NCBI GenBank assembly: GCA_017577565.1
Contig: PKRH01000154.1
Span: 1 to 7,081 of the forward strand
Direction of reading: 5' to 3'
DNA: 7,081 nt
Source of the DNA: Thermoanaerobacterales bacterium
Lineage (GTDB): Bacteria > Actinomycetota > Acidimicrobiia > Acidimicrobiales > JACDCH01
The first letter of the stretch is position 1. The number at the start of each line of letters is the position of its first letter. Below, piece after piece: positions 1 through 5,146 of this stretch. The position numbers and the translations under genes were made by a program. Under the pieces are notes generated by a model. That model saw only the letters and a program-made list of their open reading frames with translations. It was not told the DNA's origin and did not search any database.

Positions 1-891
1 CTGGAGGGCGGTGACGGTCTCGGCCAGCGTCGGGCGGATCATGTCCTCGAGCTCGCCCCGGGTGACGCGCACCTCGGTCTGCACGGTCGGCAGCAGCACC
101 GGCACGTAGGCCTCGGTGTCGGCCGACAGCGCCTCCTTGGCCTGCGTGCACTCGTTCCGCAGCCGGGCGACGGCGGCCATCGCCTGCTCGTCGTCGGGGT
201 CGAGCTCGGCGTAGGCGTCGCCGAGCATGCCGGTGACGTGGGCGAACAGGGCGGCGTCGACGTCGATGCCGCCCAGCCGCTCGATGCCCTCGGGCGAGCC
301 GAGGATGGTGAAGCCGCCGTCCGCCTCCTTGCGGAGCACGGCGGCGTCGAACGTGCCGCCGCCGAGGTCGTAGACGGCGACGACCGCACCCGGCTCGACC
401 CGCTCGTGGGAGGCGTACGAGATGGCGGCCGCCTGGGGCTCGGTGACGAGGATGGCGCCGGGGACGCCCGCCAGCTCGGCGGCGCGGGTGAGCAGGTCGC
501 GCTTGTAGGGGCCCCAGTTGGCCGGGTGGGTCAGCACGACGGCGGCCGGCTGCTCGCCGCCCCGGGCCCGCACGACGACCTCGAGCACCCACCCGAGCAG
601 GCGGCTGGTCAGCTCCTCGGCGGGCACGGTGGTGCCGCCGACGACCACCGGCGTGGGGTCGCCGAGCCGCCGCTTGAACTGCCGGGCGATGCGCTCGGGC
701 TCGGTGAGCGCCTGGCGCTCGGCCGCGTCGCCGGCGACGTAGCTGCCGTCGGGGCGCAGGCAGAGGACCGACGGCGCCACCGGGCCCCGCTCGCCGAGCG
801 TCACGACCTCCGGTGGGCGGCGCGGCGACCCGTCGTGCACCGCCGCCGCGGTGAAGGTGGTTCCGAGATCGATGCCGAGGTAGTAGCTCAT
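1..891 (-). CDS. Hsp70 (DnaK-like) family ATPase, N-terminal part, cut by the window edge
   Basis: Partial gene: 297 codons from an ATG at 889-891, with the frame still open at position 1, so most or all of the nucleotide-binding domain is present and the C-terminal part is missing. Visible Hsp70 signatures are the phosphate-1 loop GIDLGTT (residues 6-12), QFKRRLGD (71-78, where DnaK has its catalytic-site lysine), TEPQAAA (150-156, the NEPTAAA region), the phosphate-2 loop YDLGGGTFD (174-182) and RLGGID (205-210). The phosphate-2 threonine (T180) lies about 19 residues earlier than in E. coli DnaK, so loops are shortened. This fits a divergent actinobacterial Hsp70 paralogue rather than housekeeping DnaK, and no grpE or dnaJ is nearby. 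Expected role is ATP-dependent chaperone or regulatory binding in the cytoplasm; the client is unknown because the substrate domain is not in view. It starts 76 bp after the lipoprotein gene on the same strand and has only a weak Shine-Dalgarno (GGGA about 5 nt before ATG). Confidence 0.9.
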   Translation of the reverse strand, partial: MSYYLGIDLGTTFTAAAVHDGSPRRPPEVVTLGERGPVAPSVLCLRPDGSYVAGDAAERQALTEPERIARQFKRRLGDPTPVVVGGTTVPAEELTSRLLGWVLEVVVRARGGEQPAAVVLTHPANWGPYKRDLLTRAAELAGVPGAILVTEPQAAAISYASHERVEPGAVVAVYDLGGGTFDAAVLRKEADGGFTILGSPEGIERLGGIDVDAALFAHVTGMLGDAYAELDPDDEQAMAAVARLRNECTQAKEALSADTEAYVPVLLPTVQTEVRVTRGELEDMIRPTLAETVTALQ

Positions 892-920
892 GGATGTCCC
901 GCGTTGACCTGCCTGGTGGA

Positions 921-957
921 TCCCGACGCGGGCGGCGAGGCTACTGCGTCGTCGGGA
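921..957 (-). promoter_or_regulatory. Inverted repeat between lipoprotein and Hsp70 genes (possible terminator/attenuator)
   Basis: A perfect 8-bp inverted repeat, tcccgacg (921-928) with cgtcggga (950-957), encloses a 21-bp loop in the 76-bp spacer. It lies 11 bp past the lipoprotein stop on the transcribed strand. No T-tract follows, so it is not a textbook intrinsic terminator. The loop contains, on the minus strand, TAGCCT (943 to 938), which fits a relaxed TAnnnT -10 element for the Hsp70 gene and would give a leader of roughly 40 nt. Terminator, operator or chance are all possible. Confidence 0.3.
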
Positions 958-967
958 CCGGCTGTCC

Positions 968-1606
968 TCACCCCTCGGCGTCGGCGGTCGTGCCCGAGCC
1001 CTCGGCGTCCTCGCCCTCCATGAGGTTCTCGTACTCGTTGCACGACAGCGGCGAGCTGACGTTCTCGCCCTGGCCCGTCGGCGCCCGGACGGCCTCGCCG
1101 TCCACGGCGAAGAGCACGCTGTTGACCCCCTCCAGCGAGTCGAGCGTGCACACCATCTGCCCGAACGCCAGCCGGGCGCCGTCGCCCTGGACGCCGTTGA
1201 TCGCCGCGGTCAGGTGGACCCGCAGCACGCCGCCCGGGTGGAGCTCGGGCTGGCCGTCGAGGGCGGTGCCGGCGGGGATGCGGGTGACGAGGTTGTCGTC
1301 GACGCCCAGCGCGTCGGGCCCCTCGAGCAGCGCCTCGAGCACCGTCGCCGGCGTCGGCGCGCCGGAGCTGCCCGCGGCGACCTCGGCGGTCACGGCCACG
1401 AGGTTGTCCCGGCTGCCGTCGTAGCGGGTGAAGTACAGCTGGGCCGTCGTCGTCCGGCCCTCGTCGGGGACGCCGCCGCCCGCGTCCGGCCGGGACGGCG
1501 CCTGCTCCTCGGGGATGGCGCGGGGCTCGTCGTCGGCGGGGATCCCGCACGCGGCCAGGCCGACCGCCAGCGCCGCGGCGGCGAGCGCCGCCCGGGCCCG
1601 CCTCAC
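968..1606 (-). CDS. GerMN-domain lipoprotein, short LpqB-like
   Basis: A 212-residue secreted lipoprotein. The start is GTG at 1604-1606, overlapping the kinase stop as GTGA, so it is probably translated by reinitiation; a GGAGG (1608-1612) lies only 1 nt before it. The N-terminus is a lipoprotein signal peptide: arginines at 2, 3 and 5, a hydrophobic Ala/Leu stretch, and lipobox LAAC with the lipidated cysteine at residue 20. A Pro/Asp/Glu-rich linker (about 22-50) leads to one GerMN domain (about 52-175). Its recognisable pieces are AQLYFTR, the VLEALLEGP helix, IPAGTAL, a VLRVHLTAAING strand, LAFGQMVCTLDSLEGV and VLFAVDGEAV. C153 and C189 might form a disulfide. The tail is acidic and low-complexity. 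In mycobacteria and Streptomyces the gene after mtrAB is lpqB, whose product also has a GerMN domain but is about 580 residues with a C-terminal beta-propeller-like part that is absent here. It probably sits outside the membrane and acts with the sensor kinase; that role is inferred from position. Confidence 0.88.
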   Translation of the reverse strand: MRRARAALAAAALAVGLAACGIPADDEPRAIPEEQAPSRPDAGGGVPDEGRTTTAQLYFTRYDGSRDNLVAVTAEVAAGSSGAPTPATVLEALLEGPDALGVDDNLVTRIPAGTALDGQPELHPGGVLRVHLTAAINGVQGDGARLAFGQMVCTLDSLEGVNSVLFAVDGEAVRAPTGQGENVSSPLSCNEYENLMEGEDAEGSGTTADAEG

Positions 1607-3075
1607 GCCTCCACCACCGCGCCCTCGGCGGCCTCGGCCGGCAGCTTGATGACGAACCGGGCGCCGCGCTTGCCGTCGGGCCGGTCCTCGACCCACACCG
1701 AGCCCCCGTGCAGCCGGATGTGCTCGGCGACCAGCGACAGGCCGAGCCCCACGCCGTCGATGCCCCGGCGGTGCCCCGCGGAGGTGCCCCGGTTGAACCG
1801 GTAGAAGATGATCTCCCGGTCCTCGGGCGGCACGCCGGGGCCATCGTCCTCGACGGCGATGAGCACGGCGTCGCCGACCTTGCGGAGCTCGACCCGCGTC
1901 GCCCCCTCGCCGTACTTGGCGGCGTTGTCGAGCAGGTTGGCGATCACCCGCGACAGCCGCCGCTTGTCGGCCTTGACGACGACGCCGGCCAGGTCGGAGT
2001 CGATGTCCACCGGCACGTCGACGTCGGTCGAGCTGGTGACCGCCTGGATGACGAGCTCGTCGACCCGGACGTCCTCGAGGTCGAGGTGCATGACACCGGC
2101 GTCGAAGCGGGAGATCTCCAGCAGGTCCTCGACGAGCTGCTGGAAGCGCGTGATGTCGGCGACCATGAGGTCGAGCGCCGCCCGCGACCGCTCGGGCAGG
2201 TCGTCGCGCTGGTTCTCGAGCACCTCGATGGACGCGGCCAGCGTCATGAGCGGCGAGCGCAGCTCGTGGCTGACGTTGGACGCGAACTGGGCGTCGCGCT
2301 GGATGCGCTCCTCGAGCGCCGAGGCCATCTCGTTGAACGAGTCGGCGATCGGGGCCAGGTCGGCGTCGTCGCTCGACTCGACGCGGGTCTCCAGGCGCCC
2401 GGTGGCCAGGGCGTGGGCCGCCTCGCTGATGTTCCGCAGCGGGCGCAGGACGCGCCGGGCCGCCCACCACCCGACGGCCGCGCCGGCCAGCGTCGTCAGG
2501 ATCGCGGCGGCCAGCAGCGAGATGCCGATCGACTCGAGCGTGCTCTCGAGCTCGGCCAGCGAGACGACCTCGAAGTAGGCGCCGTCGAAGCCCGACAGCG
2601 GCACACCGACCGCGAGGAAGGTCGAGCCCTCGTGGTCGAAGCGCATGAGGGCGGCCTCGCCGCCGAGCACCTTGTCCCGCAGCGCCTCGGGCAGCGACTC
2701 GTAGCTGAACTCCGGGTTGCGGGCCCACCCCCGGCCGTCGAGCACGAGCACCGGGCGCGAGCCGGTCGGCGTCGGGATGGAGGCCAGCAGGTCGGTGGGG
2801 TCGAACGTCGGCGCGTTGGCCTGGGCGGTCTGCTGGGGCAGCATCGCCTCGGCCGTGCGGGCGTTCTGGTACGTGCGCGCCGTCGCCGAGGACTCCCGCT
2901 GGTCGAGCAGGTTCTGGCGGGTCAGGCCGAGGGTGGCCACCGCCAGGACGGCCGACATGAGCAGCGCGCCGACGGCGAAGGCGATCGTGATGCGGGCCCG
3001 GAGGCCCATCTTCGGCAGGAGCAGCCGGGTCACCCTCCAGGCTCGCCGTCGTGGGTTGAACCGGCGCCTCGCCAC
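1603..3075 (-). CDS. mtrB: MtrB-like sensor histidine kinase
   Basis: A 490-residue membrane histidine kinase. It has a basic N-terminus, TM1 at about 28-51, an extracytoplasmic sensor region of about 130 residues (52-182), TM2 at about 183-206, a HAMP linker (about 207-259) and a HisKA domain with the H-box ASNVSHELRSPL (phosphoacceptor H270). The HATPase_c domain shows the N-box NLLDNAAKYG (380-389, N384), EDDGPGV (409-415), an F-box-like FYRFNRG and the G2 box GVGLGL (441-446). All catalytic motifs are intact, so it should autophosphorylate and pass phosphate to the regulator encoded just upstream. The MtrB assignment rests on the mtrA-mtrB-GerMN-lipoprotein order and overall architecture; M. 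tuberculosis MtrB is longer (567 residues). In mycobacteria MtrAB controls cell-wall and division genes. The GTG at 3073-3075 is taken as start, with GAGGGGG (3078-3084) only 2 nt away. An in-frame GTG at residue 15 or ATG at residue 23 are alternatives that keep TM1. Confidence 0.93.
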   Translation of the reverse strand: MARRRFNPRRRAWRVTRLLLPKMGLRARITIAFAVGALLMSAVLAVATLGLTRQNLLDQRESSATARTYQNARTAEAMLPQQTAQANAPTFDPTDLLASIPTPTGSRPVLVLDGRGWARNPEFSYESLPEALRDKVLGGEAALMRFDHEGSTFLAVGVPLSGFDGAYFEVVSLAELESTLESIGISLLAAAILTTLAGAAVGWWAARRVLRPLRNISEAAHALATGRLETRVESSDDADLAPIADSFNEMASALEERIQRDAQFASNVSHELRSPLMTLAASIEVLENQRDDLPERSRAALDLMVADITRFQQLVEDLLEISRFDAGVMHLDLEDVRVDELVIQAVTSSTDVDVPVDIDSDLAGVVVKADKRRLSRVIANLLDNAAKYGEGATRVELRKVGDAVLIAVEDDGPGVPPEDREIIFYRFNRGTSAGHRRGIDGVGLGLSLVAEHIRLHGGSVWVEDRPDGKRGARFVIKLPAEAAEGAVVEA

Positions 3076-3077
3076 CG

Positions 3078-3084
3078 CCCCCTC
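3078..3084 (-). promoter_or_regulatory. Ribosome binding site of the sensor kinase, overlapping the regulator stop
   Basis: On the minus strand GAGGGGG overlaps the TGA stop of the response regulator gene (3083-3085) and ends 2 nt before the kinase GTG. It indicates translational coupling. The very short spacing leaves some doubt about the exact start. Confidence 0.5.
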
Positions 3085-3769
3085 AGGCCTGCAGCTTGTA
3101 GCCGAGACCCCGGACAGTCACGACGTGCCGGGGGTTGGCCGGGTCCGCCTCGATCTTCGTGCGCAGCCGCCGGACGTGGACGTCGACCAGGCGGCCGTCG
3201 CCGAAGTAGCCGTAGCCCCACACCCGCTCGAGCAGCGTCTCGCGGCTGAACACCCGGCCCGGGCTCGACGCCAGCTCGACGAGGAGGCGGAACTCGGTCT
3301 TGGTGAGGTGGACCTCCTTGCCCTCGCGCCGGACGACGCCCTCCTCGGGGATGACCTCGAGGTCGCCGAAGCGAAGGTGCGTGCTGCCCGAGTCGCCGGA
3401 CCGGACCCGGCGGAGCAGCGCCCGGATGCGGGCCGACAGCTCCTTGGGGGCGAACGGCTTGGTCAGGTAGTCGTCGGCACCCGCCTCGAGGCCCGCCACG
3501 ACGTCGTGGGTGTCGGCGCGGGCCGTGACCATGACGATCGGGACGTCGGACACCCGGCGGATGGCGCGGCAGACGTCGAAGCCGTCGATGCCGGGCAGCA
3601 TGATGTCGATCAGCACGACGTCGGCGGGCTGGCGCTGGAAGGCGTTGAGGGCCTCCTCGCCGGTGTCGGCCTCCTCGACCGACCAGCCCTCGTCCTCGAG
3701 CGCCAGCTTGACCGCGGTGCGGATCCGCTCGTCGTCCTCGACCGTCAGGATGCGGGTACCCACGGCCAA
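3083..3769 (-). CDS. mtrA: MtrA-like OmpR-family response regulator
   Basis: A 228-residue DNA-binding response regulator. The receiver domain (about 5-120) has the acidic pair E11-D12-D13, phosphoacceptor D55 within VVLIDIMLPG, the switch T82 (VMVTAR) and K104 (LTKPF). The OmpR/PhoB winged helix (about 131-226) has LTKTEFRLL, a VWGYGYFGD loop, a VHVRRLRTKIE recognition helix and VRGLGYKLQ. These last blocks resemble M. tuberculosis MtrA closely (VWGY, RLVNVHVQRLRAKVE, VRGVGYK). Phosphorylated by the downstream kinase, it is expected to regulate envelope and division genes. The start chosen is TTG at 3767-3769 because GAGG (3777-3780) sits 7 nt before it. A GTG two codons later is too far from that site, and an ATG at 3780-3782 is in another frame. 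No clear promoter hexamers are visible in the 72-bp leader, but a strong hairpin is. Confidence 0.94.
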   Translation of the reverse strand: MAVGTRILTVEDDERIRTAVKLALEDEGWSVEEADTGEEALNAFQRQPADVVLIDIMLPGIDGFDVCRAIRRVSDVPIVMVTARADTHDVVAGLEAGADDYLTKPFAPKELSARIRALLRRVRSGDSGSTHLRFGDLEVIPEEGVVRREGKEVHLTKTEFRLLVELASSPGRVFSRETLLERVWGYGYFGDGRLVDVHVRRLRTKIEADPANPRHVVTVRGLGYKLQA

Positions 3770-3776
3770 GATCGTG

Positions 3777-3780
3777 CCTC
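3777..3780 (-). promoter_or_regulatory. Ribosome binding site supporting the TTG start of mtrA
   Basis: GAGG on the minus strand, 7 nt before TTG at 3769. It decides the start: the nearby in-frame GTG (3761-3763) would be 13 nt away. Confidence 0.6.
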
Positions 3781-3783
3781 ATC

Positions 3784-3812
3784 CGCGCGCCGGATGTGCA
3801 GCCGGGCGCGCG
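3784..3812 (-). terminator. GC hairpin between the STAS gene and mtrA (terminator or leader structure)
   Basis: Bases 3784-3793 (cgcgcgccgg) pair with 3802-3812 (ccgggcgcgcg), giving 10 base pairs with one bulged G at 3806 and an 8-nt loop (3794-3801). It begins 29 bp after the STAS stop and ends 14 bp before the mtrA start, just upstream of the mtrA Shine-Dalgarno. There is no T-tract in either direction. It could end STAS transcription, attenuate read-through into mtrA, or fold in the mtrA 5' leader. Confidence 0.4.
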
Positions 3813-3841
3813 CGGGTGGTCCGGACGGGGCCGCCACGTCG

Positions 3842-4210
3842 TCAGTCGACGTCGGCGTAGGCGGCGAGGAGGGCGTCGCGGCCGGGGCCGCGACCGGTCC
3901 GGTAGTGCAGCCCCTCCGGCAGCCGGGCGCCGAGGTCGCGACAGACGACGAGGGCGCGCGCCCCGGCCTCGGTGTAGGACTCGAGCGACCGGAGGTCGAC
4001 GTCGATGCGGCTGGGCCCGCGCTCGACGGCGGCGGCCGCGGCGGCCAGCAGCGCGTGGCCGGCCTCCTCATCGAGGCGGTCGACGACGGACAGCACGACG
4101 GTCGTGCCGTCGACGATCACGTCGATGGGTGAGCGCGGCGCGTCGACGGTCTCGACGGAGCCGTCGCTACCGGTGGCGGTGGGCCCGTGGGCCCCGGTTG
4201 CGGCGGACAT
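3842..4210 (-). CDS. Small STAS-like protein (anti-sigma factor antagonist fold), divergent
   Basis: 122 residues, ATG at 4208-4210, TGA at 3842-3844. The first 27 residues are low-complexity and probably disordered. The rest reads as a STAS-like alternation: strand IDVIVDGTTVVLSVV (29-43), helix LDEEAGHALLAAAAAAVE (46-63), strand SRIDVDLRSLESYT (67-80), helix EAGARALVVCRDLGARLP, then a final strand and helix. In anti-sigma factor antagonists the segment after the third strand is Asp-Ser-Ser/Thr-Gly, with a kinase-phosphorylated Ser. Here the matching stretch is T80-E81-A82-G83, so the phosphoacceptor seems replaced by Glu. No anti-sigma kinase or sigma factor gene is in the window. It may be a constitutive or non-phosphorylated antagonist, or a STAS-fold protein with another role. 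There is no clear Shine-Dalgarno, so it may be leaderless. The STAS call is from pattern and fold only and is less certain than neighbouring calls. Confidence 0.7.
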   Translation of the reverse strand: MSAATGAHGPTATGSDGSVETVDAPRSPIDVIVDGTTVVLSVVDRLDEEAGHALLAAAAAAVERGPSRIDVDLRSLESYTEAGARALVVCRDLGARLPEGLHYRTGRGPGRDALLAAYADVD

Positions 4211-4218
4211 CGGTGACC

Positions 4219-4241
4219 AGTCTGCCGACAGTTCGTGTCAA
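4219..4241 (-). promoter_or_regulatory. Weak promoter-like elements upstream of the STAS gene
   Basis: On the minus strand a perfect TTGACA lies at 4241 to 4236, and CAGACT (4224 to 4219; A at position 2 and T at position 6 fit the -10 consensus) ends 8 nt before the ATG. The spacing between them is only 11 nt, so they do not make one standard sigma-70-type promoter. The CAGACT placement would suit a leaderless transcript. The 82-bp gap between this gene and the monophosphatase otherwise holds only a 5-bp inverted repeat (gcaac/gttgc, 4250-4262). Confidence 0.22.
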
Positions 4242-4292
4242 CGCGCGGTGCAACGGGGTTGCGATCTGGTGACGAGTGGTCATCTCGATGGT

Positions 4293-5120
4293 TCACGGCA
4301 CATTCTGTGCGCCGAGCGAGCACAGGAGACCACGGAGCGGAGCGGCCAGGGCGGGCCCGGCCGCGAAGACCGAGTCCGGGCGGACCGGCCCGCCGTCGAT
4401 CGCGGTCACGACCGCGCCCGCCTCCGCGGCGATCAGGCCACCGGCCGCGAGGTCCCAGGCGGCCAGTCCGACCTCGTAGTAGGCGTCGAGCCGGCCGCAG
4501 GCGACCGAGCAGAGGTCGACGGAGGCCGCGCCCCGGCGGCGGATGTCACGCACCCGGGGGAGCAGCTCGGCGACGACCGCGCCCTGGGCCGCGCGCCGGC
4601 GCGGGTCGTACCCGAACCCCGTACCGACCAGCGCGGTCGCCGGGTCGTCCTTCGCCGAGCAGGTGATGGGCTCCCCGTCGAGGCGGGCGCCCCCGCCGCG
4701 GGTGGCGCTGAACACCTCGCCCTGCACGCCGTCGACCACGACACCGGCCACGACGCCGCCGTCGTCCTCGGCGGCGATCGACACCGCCCACCCCGGCAGC
4801 CCGTAGAGGTAGTTGGTCGTGCCGTCCAGGGGGTCGACCACCCAGCGGACGCCGCTCGTGCCGGGCCGGCTGCTGCCCTCCTCGGCCACGATGCCGTCGT
4901 CCGGACGGGCGCCGAGCAGCGCGTCGACGATGAGGTGCTCGGCCGCCCGGTCCATCTCGCTGACCATGTCGGTCGCCGACGACTTCGTCTCGACGGTCGC
5001 CCGGGCCCGGCCGACACCGTCGAGCAGCAGCCGCGCCGCCCGCAGGGCGACGTCGGTGGCGAGCTCGACGAGCGCGGCGGGGTCGGCCGCGGGCGGCGGA
5101 GGGGGCGTGCGCACGGTCAC
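4293..5120 (-). CDS. Inositol monophosphatase family phosphatase (SuhB-like)
   Basis: A 275-residue Mg-dependent phosphomonoesterase of the IMPase/FIG superfamily, close to the usual length. Metal-site motifs are visible: IVAEEGS (77-83, E80/E81), VVDPLDGTTNY (94-104, D96 and D99, the signature DPxDGT) and AWDLAAGGLIAAEAG (221-235, D223), plus KSSATDMVSEMD (46-57) near the first metal site. It likely dephosphorylates a sugar or inositol phosphate, for example myo-inositol-1-phosphate or histidinol phosphate. Inositol supply for mycothiol and phosphatidylinositol is one possibility, but family members are promiscuous and no linked pathway gene fixes the substrate. The GTG at 5118-5120 is taken as start. 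Residues 4-14 are Pro/Ala-rich, a GTG at codon 3 is an alternative, and the conserved domain begins at about residue 13. No Shine-Dalgarno is seen, consistent with a leaderless message from the divergent promoter. Confidence 0.92.
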   Translation of the reverse strand: MTVRTPPPPPAADPAALVELATDVALRAARLLLDGVGRARATVETKSSATDMVSEMDRAAEHLIVDALLGARPDDGIVAEEGSSRPGTSGVRWVVDPLDGTTNYLYGLPGWAVSIAAEDDGGVVAGVVVDGVQGEVFSATRGGGARLDGEPITCSAKDDPATALVGTGFGYDPRRRAAQGAVVAELLPRVRDIRRRGAASVDLCSVACGRLDAYYEVGLAAWDLAAGGLIAAEAGAVVTAIDGGPVRPDSVFAAGPALAAPLRGLLCSLGAQNVP

Positions 5121-5128
5121 GGCAGGCG

Positions 5129-5138
5129 ACGGTACCGT
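5129..5138. promoter_or_regulatory. Palindromic bidirectional promoter element in the divergent 26-bp gap
   Basis: The perfect palindrome acggtaccgt sits in the middle of the 26-bp gap (5121-5146). Each strand reads TACCGT, matching the TAnnnT form of an actinobacterial -10 element: plus strand 5133-5138, minus strand 5134 to 5129. In both directions exactly 8 nt separate the hexamer from the start codon (ATG 5147; GTG 5120), the distance expected for leaderless transcripts. Neither gene has a Shine-Dalgarno, which agrees. No good -35 is seen at 17 bp on either side. It could instead, or also, be a repressor operator. Confidence 0.5.
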
Positions 5139-5146
5139 GCCCCCCG

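Noticed and set aside
904..909. TTGACC on the plus strand as a -35 element
   Set aside because: No -10 partner at a proper distance and no plus-strand gene follows it.
238..1023. Plus-strand open frame over the Hsp70 gene
   Set aside because: Antisense to clear Hsp70 motifs and composed of Gly/Ala/Arg-rich sequence.
968..2728. Open frame continuing upstream of the GerMN lipoprotein through the kinase gene (586 codons), suggesting a fusion
   Set aside because: Only the part from 1606 onward has meaningful sequence (signal peptide, lipobox, GerMN). The upstream part is an out-of-frame shadow of the kinase.
1708..3249. Plus-strand open frame of 513 codons antisense to the mtrA/mtrB genes
   Set aside because: Low-complexity Arg/Gly/Asp/Val-rich translation typical of antisense frames in high-GC DNA, with no recognisable motif.
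3030..3782. ATG start at 3780-3782 as the beginning of the response regulator
   Set aside because: It is in a different frame from the receiver domain; the correct frame starts at TTG 3769 with a well-placed GAGG.
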